A stretch of DNA of 64,000 bases from Frateuria_A yonginensis (GTDB taxonomy: Bacteria > Pseudomonadota > Gammaproteobacteria > Xanthomonadales > Rhodanobacteraceae), in the NCBI RefSeq assembly GCF_037137055.1, contig NZ_JBBBNY010000009.1:1-64000 (forward strand), given 5' to 3'. The position numbers were made by a program, and so were the translations under genes. This document shows, piece by piece, positions 37,407 to 45,916 of this stretch (the stretch's first letter is position 1; each line of letters opens with the position of its first letter). Under the pieces are notes generated by a model. That model saw only the letters and a list, made by a program, of their open reading frames with translations, searched no databases and was not told where the DNA came from.

Positions 37407-38290
37407 CGCACGGCACCCTGGTGGATCAGGTTCTTGAGATACTGGCCGTAGCCGGTCTTGGCCAGCGGTTCGGCCAGGCGCAGCAACTGCTCGCCGTCGA
37501 TCCAGCCCTGCAGGAAGGCGATTTCCTCGGGGCAGCACACCTTCAGGCCCTGGCGGTGTTCGATGGTCTGGATGAAGTTGCCGGCCTCCATCAGTGATTC
37601 GTGCGTGCCGGTATCGAGCCAGGCGTAGCCGCGACCCAGCTGCTCCAGATGCAGCTCCCCCTCGGTGAGGTAGCAGCGGTTGAGGTCGGTGATCTCCAGC
37701 TCGCCGCGCGCCGAGGGCTTCAGCGAGGCGGCGAAGTCGCAGGCGCGCTCGTCGTAGAAGTACAGGCCGGTGACGGCGTAGTTCGACTTGGGCTCGGCCG
37801 GCTTCTCCTCGAGCCCGACCACGCGCCCGTCCGCATCGAACTCGGCCACGCCGTAGCGTTCGGGATCGCGCACCCAGTAGCCGAACACGGTCGCCCCGCG
37901 CTGGCGGCCGGTGGCGCGCTGCAGGCGCTCGGTCAGGCCCACGCCGTAGAAGATGTTGTCACCCAGCACCAGGCAGCTCGGCGCGCCGGCCAGGAACTCG
38001 CGACCGATCAGGAACGCCTGCGCCAGGCCGTCCGGCGAGGGCTGGACGGCGTAGCGGATGTCCATGCCCCACTGCGAGCCGTCGCCGAGCAGCCGCTGGA
38101 ACAGCGCCTGCTCGTGCGGCGTGTTGATCACCAGCACTTCGCGGATGCCGGCGAGCATCAGCATGGACAGCGGGTAGTAGATCATCGGCTTGTCGTACAC
38201 CGGCAGCAGCTGCTTGCTGATGCCCTGGGTGATCGGATACAGCCGCGTGCCGGAGCCACCGGCCAGGATGATGCCCTTGCGTGCGCTCAT
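37403..38290 (-). CDS. rfbA: Glucose-1-phosphate thymidylyltransferase
   Basis: A 295-residue enzyme making dTDP-glucose. Motifs: GIILAGGSGTRLYPIT, KPMIYYPLSMLM, GDNIFYG, EKP and the C-terminal LAKTGYGQYL. It starts 13 bases after rfbB and overlaps rfbC; first committed step of the rhamnose pathway. Confidence 0.96.
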   Translation of the reverse strand: MSARKGIILAGGSGTRLYPITQGISKQLLPVYDKPMIYYPLSMLMLAGIREVLVINTPHEQALFQRLLGDGSQWGMDIRYAVQPSPDGLAQAFLIGREFLAGAPSCLVLGDNIFYGVGLTERLQRATGRQRGATVFGYWVRDPERYGVAEFDADGRVVGLEEKPAEPKSNYAVTGLYFYDERACDFAASLKPSARGELEITDLNRCYLTEGELHLEQLGRGYAWLDTGTHESLMEAGNFIQTIEHRQGLKVCCPEEIAFLQGWIDGEQLLRLAEPLAKTGYGQYLKNLIHQGAVR

Positions 38291-38303
38291 GTGCGTCGTC
38301 TCC

Positions 38304-39353
38304 CTACGATCCCAGGCGTTCCATCCGGTAGCTGCCGTCCAGTACCCGCTGTACCCAGAGCTGGTGCGCGAGATACCAGTCGACCGTCTGCGCGATGCCG
38401 CTCTCGAAGGTCTGCGTGGGCGACCAGCCGAGTTCGCGCTGCAGCTTGGACGAATCGATGGCGTAGCGCCGGTCGTGCCCAGGGCGATCCTTGACGAAGG
38501 TGATCAGCGATTCGCGCGGACGGCCGTCGGGCAGCGGGCGGCGCGCGTCCAGCAGGGCGCAGATGGCCTTCACCACGGTGATGTTCTCGCGCTCGGCGTT
38601 GCCGCCGACGTTGTAGGTCTCGCCCACGCGACCGGCTTCCAGCACGCGCCGGATGGCGCTGCAGTGGTCACCCACGAACAGCCAGTCGCGCACGTTCCTG
38701 CCGTCGCCGTAGACCGGCAGCGGTTCGCCGGCCAGGGCCTTCTGGATGGTCAGCGGGATCAGCTTCTCGGGGAACTGGAAAGGGCCGTAGTTGTTCGAGC
38801 AGTTGGTGGTGAGCGTGGGCAGGCCGTAGGTATGGTGGAACGCGCGCACCAGGTGGTCGGAGGCCGCCTTGGAGGCGGAATAGGGCGAGTTGGGCGCGTA
38901 CGGCGTGGCCTCGGTGAACTTGCCCTCCGGGCCGAGCGAGCCGTAGACCTCGTCGGTGGACACGTGCAGGAAGCGGAAGCCCTCGCGCGCCGCTCCCTCC
39001 AGGCCGCGCCAGTAGTCGCGCGCGCATTCGAGCAGCCCGAGCGTGCCGACCACGTTGGTCTCCACGAAGGCGGCCGGGCCGTCGATCGAGCGGTCCACGT
39101 GCGACTCGGCCGCGAAGTTGACGATCGCCTGCGGCCGGTGTTCGGCGAGCAACCGGGCCACCAGGGCGCGGTCGCCGATGTCGCCCTGCACGAACAGGTG
39201 CCGTTCGTTGCCCTCCAGCGAGGCGAGGGTGTCCAGGTTGCCGGCGTAGGTCAGCTTGTCCAGGTTGACCACGCGCAGGCCGTCGGCGACCGCCTGCAGC
39301 ACGAAATTGGCGCCGATGAAGCCGGCGCCGCCGGTGACGAGCAAGGTTTCCAT
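38304..39353 (-). CDS. rfbB: dTDP-glucose 4,6-dehydratase
   Basis: A 349-residue extended SDR enzyme: TGGAGFIGANFV cofactor motif, HVSTDEVYGSLG with the catalytic DE pair, YSASKAASDHLV and TNCSNNYGPFQFPEKL. First gene of rfbBACD-manC, transcribed away from metB across a 128-base region holding an AT-rich inverted repeat. Confidence 0.97.
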   Translation of the reverse strand: METLLVTGGAGFIGANFVLQAVADGLRVVNLDKLTYAGNLDTLASLEGNERHLFVQGDIGDRALVARLLAEHRPQAIVNFAAESHVDRSIDGPAAFVETNVVGTLGLLECARDYWRGLEGAAREGFRFLHVSTDEVYGSLGPEGKFTEATPYAPNSPYSASKAASDHLVRAFHHTYGLPTLTTNCSNNYGPFQFPEKLIPLTIQKALAGEPLPVYGDGRNVRDWLFVGDHCSAIRRVLEAGRVGETYNVGGNAERENITVVKAICALLDARRPLPDGRPRESLITFVKDRPGHDRRYAIDSSKLQRELGWSPTQTFESGIAQTVDWYLAHQLWVQRVLDGSYRMERLGS

Positions 39354-39396
39354 AGTCCCATCCGTGTCTCCAAACTCCGCATTGTGCCATCGACTG

Positions 39397-39419
39397 CTTA
39401 GTTAAGGATCACAACTAAG
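39397..39419. promoter_or_regulatory. AT-rich inverted repeat between rfbB and metB
   Basis: CTTAGTT-(9 bases)-AACTAAG is a perfect seven-base inverted repeat, followed by seven A's, in the divergent promoter region of the rhamnose operon and the metB/O-antigen operon. It is markedly more AT-rich than its surroundings. No T tract follows on the plus strand, so an operator or promoter element is more likely than a terminator. Confidence 0.4.
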
Positions 39420-39481
39420 AAAAAAACAGGCTTCGCGGTTAAGATGTCCCCCCCTTTTCTACCCTCCCGGCTGCGCCATCC

Positions 39482-40645
39482 ATGAACAAGAAAAAGGCCG
39501 AATCTTTCGGACTCGGAACTCGGGCGATCCACGCCGGCCAGCATCCCGACCCGAGCACCGGCGCGATCATGACGCCGATCTACGCCACCTCGACCTACGT
39601 GCAGGAAAGCCCCGGCAAGCACAAGGGCTACGAGTATTCGCGCACGCAGAACCCGACCCGGATGGCCTACGAGCATTGCGTGGCGGACCTGGAAGGTGGT
39701 GTAGCCGGCTTTGCCTTCGCCTCCGGCCTGGCGGCCGCCGCGACGGTGCTGGATCTGCTCGACTCGGGCAGTCACGTGATCGCCATGGACGATCTCTACG
39801 GCGGCAGCTATCGCCTGTTCGAGCGGGTGCGCAGGCGGTCCGCCGGGCTGGACTTCGACTTCGTCGACCTCAACGACGCCAAGGCGCTCAAGGCCGCACT
39901 CAAGCCCAACACCCGCATGATCTGGGCCGAGACGCCGACCAATCCGATGCTCAAGCTGGTGGACCTGGCCAAGGTCGCCGCCTTCGCGAAGAAGCACGGG
40001 CTGATCCTCGTGGTGGACAACACGTTCTGTTCGCCGATGGTGCAGCGGCCGCTGGAGTTCGGCGCCGATTTGGTGCTGCATTCGGCCACCAAGTATCTCA
40101 ACGGCCACTCGGACATGGTCGGCGGCGTGGTGGTCGCCGGCAGCCAGGAGCTGGCTGAACGGATGGCTTTCCTGCAGAACTCCGTCGGCGCCATCGCCGG
40201 CCCGTTCGACGCGTTCCTGGCCATGCGTGGCCTGAAGACGCTGCACCTGCGCATGCGGGCGCATTGCCGCAGCGCGCTGGAGCTTGCCCAATGGCTGGAG
40301 AAGCACCCTGCCGTCGAGCGGGTCATCTACCCGGGCCTGAAAAGCCACCCGCAGCATGCGCTGGCTCGCCGCCAGATGGACGGCTTCGGCGGCATCATCT
40401 CGATCGAGGTCAAGGGCGGCTTGCGCAATGCACGCCGCATGCTCGAGCGCTGCGAGCTCTTCGCCTTGGCCGAATCCCTTGGTGGAGTGGAGAGCCTAAT
40501 AGAACACCCGGGAATCATGACCCATGCCTCTGTGCCGCCGGCGACTCGTAAGCGCCTCGGCATCAGTGAGGGTTTGGTCCGCCTCTCGGTGGGGGTCGAA
40601 GACCTAGGTGATCTGCAGGATGAACTGGCACACGCCTTGAGATGA
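39482..40645 (+). CDS. metB: Cystathionine gamma-lyase / gamma-synthase (MetB family)
   Basis: A 387-residue PLP enzyme of the Cys/Met metabolism family. PLP lysine in SATKYLNGHSDMVGG, aspartate in LVVDNTFCSP, substrate motifs YEYSRTQNPTR and ESLGGVESLIEHP. Sequence alone does not cleanly separate gamma-synthase from gamma-lyase; a CBS gene in the same window favours the lyase. In Xanthomonas this gene is the conserved left border of the LPS cluster. Its stop overlaps the wzm ATG (ATGA), so the O-antigen exporter is probably transcribed from the metB promoter. Confidence 0.92.
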   Translation: MNKKKAESFGLGTRAIHAGQHPDPSTGAIMTPIYATSTYVQESPGKHKGYEYSRTQNPTRMAYEHCVADLEGGVAGFAFASGLAAAATVLDLLDSGSHVIAMDDLYGGSYRLFERVRRRSAGLDFDFVDLNDAKALKAALKPNTRMIWAETPTNPMLKLVDLAKVAAFAKKHGLILVVDNTFCSPMVQRPLEFGADLVLHSATKYLNGHSDMVGGVVVAGSQELAERMAFLQNSVGAIAGPFDAFLAMRGLKTLHLRMRAHCRSALELAQWLEKHPAVERVIYPGLKSHPQHALARRQMDGFGGIISIEVKGGLRNARRMLERCELFALAESLGGVESLIEHPGIMTHASVPPATRKRLGISEGLVRLSVGVEDLGDLQDELAHALR

Positions 40646-41496
40646 GCCACTCAGCAAAGGTAGGAAAATATATGGGTTTCCTCATCGGTATGCCGAGACA
40701 CCAAGGTCTTGTCGCCACCGTCGTGGCTCATCGCTCGCTCGTAGCCGAGCTGACGCGCCGGGAGATTCACGGCAAATATCGGGGCGCCAATTTCGGCATG
40801 CTTTGGGCCTTGTTCAGCCCGTTCCTGATGCTGGCCGTCTATTCGCTGGCTTTCGGGAATATTTTGAAGAGCCGTTGGCCCCAAATCGGGGAAGGCGCTC
40901 ATAGTTTCGCACTTATTCTTTTCATCGGTCTTATCATCCACGGGTTCTTCGGTGAATGCATAAGCCGTGCGCCACAACTAGTAGTTCAGAATCCAAATTA
41001 CGTCAAGCGTGTGGTGTTTCCGTTGGAGGTGCTGCCATGGCCGATGGTTTTGTCTGCATTATTCCATCTCTTTACAAACCTCGCTGCTTTTATTGTCCTC
41101 CAGGCATTGGTTGATCACCGTTTCGAGTGGCAGGTCCTGTTATTTCCGTTTACAGTTGCGCCGCTCGCGATTTTGGCGCTCGGAGTGTCGTGGTGGCTGG
41201 CGGCGCTAGGCGTCTATCTCAGGGACATTGGGCAAGTGACCAGTGTGTTGGTAACCGCACTTCTGTTCACTTCGACTGCAATCATGCCTTTGTCTGCAGT
41301 TTCGCCGAGTGTGCGCTGGATGTTTAATCTGAATCCACTCAGCTTCATTATCGACCAGTCCCGAGGAATAGCGCTCTGGGGGCAAATGCCCGACTGGTGG
41401 GGTCTGGGCGTCTATGCCCTCGCGGCTCTGGCATTTACCTATTTGGGGTACTGGGTCTTTCTGGTGACCAAGCGGGGCTTTGCCGATGTCCTCTGA
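40642..41496 (+). CDS. wzm: Wzm, O-antigen ABC transporter permease
   Basis: A 284-residue ABC-2 type permease with six hydrophobic segments. The N-terminal cytoplasmic part LVAELTRREIHGKYRGANFG and the end FDQSRG/INPLS-type loop (NLNPLSFIIDQSRGIALWG) are typical of polysaccharide exporters. With Wzt it moves undecaprenyl-linked O-polysaccharide across the inner membrane. The ATG at 40642 overlaps the metB stop; an ATG ten codons in is an alternative. Codon use becomes noticeably more AT-rich from here on. Confidence 0.93.
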   Translation: MSHSAKVGKYMGFLIGMPRHQGLVATVVAHRSLVAELTRREIHGKYRGANFGMLWALFSPFLMLAVYSLAFGNILKSRWPQIGEGAHSFALILFIGLIIHGFFGECISRAPQLVVQNPNYVKRVVFPLEVLPWPMVLSALFHLFTNLAAFIVLQALVDHRFEWQVLLFPFTVAPLAILALGVSWWLAALGVYLRDIGQVTSVLVTALLFTSTAIMPLSAVSPSVRWMFNLNPLSFIIDQSRGIALWGQMPDWWGLGVYALAALAFTYLGYWVFLVTKRGFADVL

Positions 41497-42865
41497 GGTC
41501 TCCATTCGAGTCAGCGAGGTCGGCAAGTGCTTTCCGATCTACGCGCGGCCGCATCACAGGCTGCTGCAGATGCTTTCGGTTGGGGAGGCAAAGCACCGTT
41601 GGTACAATGAGTTTCACGCGCTTTCCCGCGTGAGTTTCGAGATTCACAAGGGCGAGACCGTAGGCATCATGGGCCGGAATGGCTCTGGCAAGTCCACTCT
41701 TCTTCAAATTATTTGTGGGACCCTGGCGCCCTCTTCCGGTCAGGTCGAAGTAAATGGCCGAGTTGCCGCACTCCTCGAACTCGGGGCAGGGTTCAATCCG
41801 GAATTTACCGGCAGAGAGAATGTTTTCCTGAACGGTACGCTGCTTGGTCTCTCACGGCAGGAGATTGAGGCAAAGCTCGACGAGATACTGGCTTTCGCGG
41901 ATATCGGTCAATTCGTCGACCAGCCAGTCAAAAGTTATTCCAGTGGTATGTATATCCGTTTGGCCTTTGCCGTGGCTATCAACGTATCGCCGGACATCCT
42001 CGTGGTGGACGAGGCCCTCTCGGTCGGCGACGAGGCCTTCCAACGCAAATGTTTCGCCCGGATCGAGAAAATACGAAACCAGGGTGCAACTATTCTCTTC
42101 GTATCCCACTCTGCGGGCACCGTACTGGAGCTCTGCAACAGGGCCATTATGCTGGATGGTGGCGAGTTGCTGGCCGTTGGCGCGCCAAAGGAAGTGGTCT
42201 CCCGTTACCAGAAGCTTCTCTATGCCCCCACAGAAATGGCGGAGGGCATTCGCGAGCGCTATCGCAAGGAGCTACACGTCTCGGTAATGTCGTCCGGTGC
42301 CGAGCCGTCGAGGCCCATTGCGCACGATGGCATAGCGCTTGCTCCGACGTCCGACGTACCTGACGCCTACTACGATCCGGGTCTGAGATCCCGAAGCGAG
42401 CTGCGTTTTGAATCCCAGGGGGCCGCCGTTGAGGATCCCCACCTCGAAACCCTCGGGGGGCAGAGGGTCAACGTGGTCAGGTCCGGCACGGAGTATGTGT
42501 TTTGTTACACGGCGGCTTTCAACCGACCAAGCACCGGGGTTCGCTTTGGCATGTTGATCAAGTCTGTGTCTGGGCTCGAGCTCGGCGGTGGCGTTACGTC
42601 AAGTAGCCTTGATGCGATCGACGTTGTCGAGCCTGGCAGTTCAATCACGGTCCGGTTCAGGTTTCGGTGCTTGCTCGCCCCAGGGACCTATTTCCTGAAC
42701 GCGGGCATCCGCGGGCGGATTGGGGAAGAGGAAACCTTCCTCGACCGGGTTGTCGATGCCACTATCTTCAGGGTGCTGCCTGATCCGGGGCGGCTAGCGA
42801 CAGGCTTTGTCGATTTTCACGTACAACCCCAGATCGAGATCCTCGCATCCGGAGGTGTGTCATGA
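41486..42865 (+). CDS. wzt: Wzt, O-antigen ABC transporter ATPase with substrate-binding domain
   Basis: A 459-residue protein. Residues ~1-240 are the ATPase: Walker A GRNGSGKSTLLQ, Q-loop region LLELGAGFNPEFTGREN, signature YSSGMYIRLAFA, Walker B ILVVDEALSVGD. Residues ~310-455 form a beta-rich Wzt C-terminal domain, which in E. coli O9a and related systems recognises the capped non-reducing end of the glycan. The start is the ATG at 41486, overlapping wzm by 11 bases; a TTG lies two codons earlier. It overlaps the sulfotransferase-like gene by four bases. Confidence 0.93.
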   Translation: MSSEVSIRVSEVGKCFPIYARPHHRLLQMLSVGEAKHRWYNEFHALSRVSFEIHKGETVGIMGRNGSGKSTLLQIICGTLAPSSGQVEVNGRVAALLELGAGFNPEFTGRENVFLNGTLLGLSRQEIEAKLDEILAFADIGQFVDQPVKSYSSGMYIRLAFAVAINVSPDILVVDEALSVGDEAFQRKCFARIEKIRNQGATILFVSHSAGTVLELCNRAIMLDGGELLAVGAPKEVVSRYQKLLYAPTEMAEGIRERYRKELHVSVMSSGAEPSRPIAHDGIALAPTSDVPDAYYDPGLRSRSELRFESQGAAVEDPHLETLGGQRVNVVRSGTEYVFCYTAAFNRPSTGVRFGMLIKSVSGLELGGGVTSSSLDAIDVVEPGSSITVRFRFRCLLAPGTYFLNAGIRGRIGEEETFLDRVVDATIFRVLPDPGRLATGFVDFHVQPQIEILASGGVS

Positions 42866-44526
42866 CTGTAGGTACGACAGACGGCGCAACGGCCCTGTTG
42901 GTACTCGGGATGCACCGTAGTGGAACTTCGGCGGTGACCCGGGTGTTGAACCTCTTAGGCGCACACCTGGGCGCCGATCTCCTGATGGCCCAGGCGGATA
43001 ACAAGCGTGGTTTCTGGGAGCACGCCGAGGCGGTAGCTATTCATGAACGCCTGCTCACCGCACTTGGGCGCACGTGGCACGACACGAGGGAGCTACCGCA
43101 TGGCTGGCTCGACTCGGCAGCAGCCAAGACGGCCACCAGTGAAATCGTTTCGCTGATCGAACGCGACATGAAGGAAAAGCGGCTCTGGGCGGTAAAGGAT
43201 CCCCGCATGTGCCGCTTGGCTCCCATCTGGATCGACGCTTTGCATAAGCTGGGCATTGACACCAAGGCCGTGCTCGTCGTTCGGGAACCTTATGAAGTTG
43301 CCAGCTCCCTGCACATGAGGGACGGCTGGAGCTATGCCCATGCCTACCTGATGTGGGCAGAACACCTGCTGGACGCATATCGTGCCACCGTCAGTGTTCC
43401 CAGGGCCCTGCTCACCTACGACCAACTAATGGATGGTTGGGAACAGCATCTGACGCGGCTTGGGCGTGAACTCGCGGTGGCCTGGGATCCCAGTATCCAG
43501 GAGGCGCGCCCTTCCATCGAGGCCTTCCTGACTCCAATGGAAAGGCACCACCGCACATCCGAGCTGCATGTCCCGATTCCACCGGAGCGGTTGCCGCCCG
43601 CATTTCTCCAGAAACTATATGAGGCTTGTGCAAGGGCCAGCCAGGAGGCCGGTTGGAGCGGCCTTGAAGAGCTCTCCCAGGTGTTCTACGAAGTGGCAGG
43701 ATTGTTTGTCGGTCCCATGGGCGAGCTCATCCGAGACCGCGACAAGGCCGCCCAGGCCCGGGCTGCTGAGGAGGCTTTGGCGCTCGAACGGCTCGACATC
43801 ATTCACCGTCTGCAACCGGAGCTTGAGCAATCACATAGAGAACGTAGCAGGTTCGAGGTGCTGGCAGTTGAGAGGTTGGAGCGCATCCAGCAGCTGGACG
43901 ACGAGCTCGCCAAGTGCACGAAGGAGTGCAGCAGATTCGAGGTGATTGCGGTCGAGCGGCTAGAGCGGATTCAACAGCTGGACGTCGAACTCGCTGACGC
44001 AACAGAAGAATGCAGCAGGTTCGAGGTGCTTGCGGTCGAGCGGCTGGAACGCATCCAGCAGTTAGATGCCAAGCTCGCGCTGTACGCAACAGAGCGCAAC
44101 AAGTTCGAAGCGATTGCTGCCGAGCAGCTCGAGCGCGCGCGGCAGATGGAAAGCGAGCTTTCTCAATCCACAAAAGAACGTAACAAATACGAAGTGCTCG
44201 CGGTCGAGCGACTTGAGCGCACTCGACAGCTGGAAGCGGAACTTGCGCACGCCATAAGGGAAAGTGCACGCTTCGAGGTGCTTGCAGTGGAACGAGCAGA
44301 GCGCATCCACCAATTGGAAGCTGAGCAGGCTGGTATCCTTACCAGCAAGCAGGAAGCCGAAAGGCTGGCTGGGGAACGTCTCTCGCACCTGCAGCAAGTG
44401 GAGGCGGACCTGGCGGCACATTTGGAAGAGGTGCGACAGCTTCGAAGGCAATTCGATCAGCTGCGCGCATGGGCGGGTAGTCGTTGGTGGCTCTTGAAGA
44501 GGGCCATACGTCCTGTTGCGAGCTGA
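42862..44526 (+). CDS. Sulfotransferase-like protein with an eight-repeat coiled coil
   Basis: A 554-residue protein. Residues ~10-260 look like a PAPS-dependent sulfotransferase: 5'-phosphosulfate loop LGMHRSGTSAVTR and 3'-phosphate segment VVREPYEVASSLHMR. Residues ~301-524 are eight 28-residue repeats ([S/N/A]-[R/K]-F-E-V-L-A-V-E-R-L-E-R-I-Q-Q-L-...), i.e. four heptads each, predicting a long coiled coil. The C-terminus AWAGSRWWLLKRAIRPVAS is aromatic and basic, suited to a membrane surface. The ATG overlaps the wzt stop (ATGA). Coupling to Wzt with its glycan-end-reading domain suggests (inference) an enzyme that caps the O-chain, with the coil setting chain length. Confidence 0.8.
   Translation: MTVGTTDGATALLVLGMHRSGTSAVTRVLNLLGAHLGADLLMAQADNKRGFWEHAEAVAIHERLLTALGRTWHDTRELPHGWLDSAAAKTATSEIVSLIERDMKEKRLWAVKDPRMCRLAPIWIDALHKLGIDTKAVLVVREPYEVASSLHMRDGWSYAHAYLMWAEHLLDAYRATVSVPRALLTYDQLMDGWEQHLTRLGRELAVAWDPSIQEARPSIEAFLTPMERHHRTSELHVPIPPERLPPAFLQKLYEACARASQEAGWSGLEELSQVFYEVAGLFVGPMGELIRDRDKAAQARAAEEALALERLDIIHRLQPELEQSHRERSRFEVLAVERLERIQQLDDELAKCTKECSRFEVIAVERLERIQQLDVELADATEECSRFEVLAVERLERIQQLDAKLALYATERNKFEAIAAEQLERARQMESELSQSTKERNKYEVLAVERLERTRQLEAELAHAIRESARFEVLAVERAERIHQLEAEQAGILTSKQEAERLAGERLSHLQQVEADLAAHLEEVRQLRRQFDQLRAWAGSRWWLLKRAIRPVAS
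43762..44433 (+). repeat. Eight tandem 84-base repeats inside the sulfotransferase-like gene
   Basis: Repeat units begin at 43762, 43846, 43930, 44014, 44098, 44182, 44266 and 44350, exactly 84 bases apart with no gaps. Units 2-4 are the most alike (RFEVLAVERLERIQQLD / RFEVIAVERLERIQQLD / RFEVLAVERLERIQQLD); units 1, 7 and 8 are the most diverged. Each encodes 28 residues. Confidence 0.9.
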
Positions 44527-44596
44527 TGCCGCTCGTCTACTGCCGTAGCACTGGTTGTCCATCGACCACGGAAGTTTTTTTGGCATGGAGTGACGT

Positions 44597-45901
44597 GTGA
44601 ATCTGCTTGAGAAAGTCAGTTGGTACTACCGCAACCGTGGCCTCAGGGCCTTATTGGTGCGGGTTGTGCAGGGTAGACAGCCCTCGCCAGCCGAAGTGCT
44701 TAGTGGAAGCGCAGGCATCCCGCCGAAGGCCCCTCCCAAGCCAAGCGACACGCTCCTGTCCGCATCCTCGCTATTGGCAAATCGGTTTCCTTCCATTCAG
44801 CCTTTGCGAGTTTACACGGTACCTGGACGCGAACCGCGGTTGAACCTAGTAACCGACAGCATAAACGCCGGCTCCCTGTTTGGCGGGGTTGGGACCGCGA
44901 TTATCTTGGCCACCATGCTTGCATCCAGGCGCGGCGCAAAGCTGAGAGTGGTTACGCGAACTGAAGCTCCCGACGAGCAGGGCTTCTCCCAAGTCCTGGA
45001 ATGCAATGGCTTGACGACGCCAGGAAACGTCGAGTTCGTTCATTTGAACGTGAATGACAGCAAGAGCCAACTGGATGTTTGCGAAGGCGACAGATTCCTG
45101 ACTACTTCCTGGTGGACGACGGCATCTGTTCTGGGCAGTGTTCCTGCTGGAAGAGTCGATTATCTGCTGCAGGAGGACGAGCGGATGTTCTATCCGCTCG
45201 GCGATGATTGGCTCCGCTGCAACGAACTATTGCAGCGGCGCGACATCCGGTTCGTCATCAACACGGAGTTGCTGTACAGACACTTGGTAGACAACGGTCT
45301 GGCGCATCTTAAGGATGTCGCCGTGTGGTTCGAGCCGGCCTTCCCTAAACAGGCCATCCAGGGCTCTATGACTACTGCCTCCTCCGGCAAGCGCAATCTA
45401 TTTTTCTATGCTCGCCCCAACAACCTTAGGAATCTCTTCTACCGCGGCCTAGAGGTGCTCGATAGGGCAGTGCTGGAAGGGATTATCGATCCTCGGCGCT
45501 GGGAGGTTATCTTCGTAGGAAAGGACGTTCCTAAGGTCCGGCTCGGTGAGAAGCTCGAGCCCGTGGTGCTGCCTACGATGGGGTGGCGCGATTATGGCCG
45601 GTTCATCTCCGAGGTGGACGTTGGTCTGTGCTTGATGTGCACTCCGCACCCGAGCTACCCGCCGCTGGACCTCGCGGCAGCGGGAGCGTTTGTTCTAACA
45701 AACAAATTTGGTCTTAAGCAAGATCTGCGACAGTATTCGGATCGAATTGTCTGTTCCGAGCTCGACACGGTATCGCTACTTGAGGGGCTACGAACCGTGA
45801 TCGCGATGGCTGAAAGCGAAGCACCACAGCCGCGAGAAGAAGCCAAGGTTTCCCGCTCGTGGCCAAGTAGCTTGAAAGCTGCCGTGGACCATCTGACCTA
45901 A
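44597..45901 (+). CDS. WsaF-like GT4 rhamnosyltransferase
   Basis: A 434-residue glycosyltransferase with a GT-B fold. The N-terminal pattern RLNLVTDSINAGSLFGGVGTAIILATMLA and the C-terminal FYARPNNLRNLFYRGLEVL, VDVGLCLMCTPHPSYPPLDLAAAGA are characteristic of WsaF-type enzymes, which add beta-rhamnose to S-layer glycans or O-chains. dTDP-L-rhamnose from the nearby rfb operon would be the donor. Start at the GTG at 44597 with GGAG six bases before it. The specific linkage is unknown. Confidence 0.78.
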   Translation: MNLLEKVSWYYRNRGLRALLVRVVQGRQPSPAEVLSGSAGIPPKAPPKPSDTLLSASSLLANRFPSIQPLRVYTVPGREPRLNLVTDSINAGSLFGGVGTAIILATMLASRRGAKLRVVTRTEAPDEQGFSQVLECNGLTTPGNVEFVHLNVNDSKSQLDVCEGDRFLTTSWWTTASVLGSVPAGRVDYLLQEDERMFYPLGDDWLRCNELLQRRDIRFVINTELLYRHLVDNGLAHLKDVAVWFEPAFPKQAIQGSMTTASSGKRNLFFYARPNNLRNLFYRGLEVLDRAVLEGIIDPRRWEVIFVGKDVPKVRLGEKLEPVVLPTMGWRDYGRFISEVDVGLCLMCTPHPSYPPLDLAAAGAFVLTNKFGLKQDLRQYSDRIVCSELDTVSLLEGLRTVIAMAESEAPQPREEAKVSRSWPSSLKAAVDHLT

Positions 45902-45916
45902 TGCAGGGAGCGCCCA

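Noticed and set aside
43762..44433. Direct repeats considered as a CRISPR or VNTR outside coding sequence
   Set aside because: The 84-base period is contiguous, without spacers, in frame, and encodes heptad repeats of a coiled coil.
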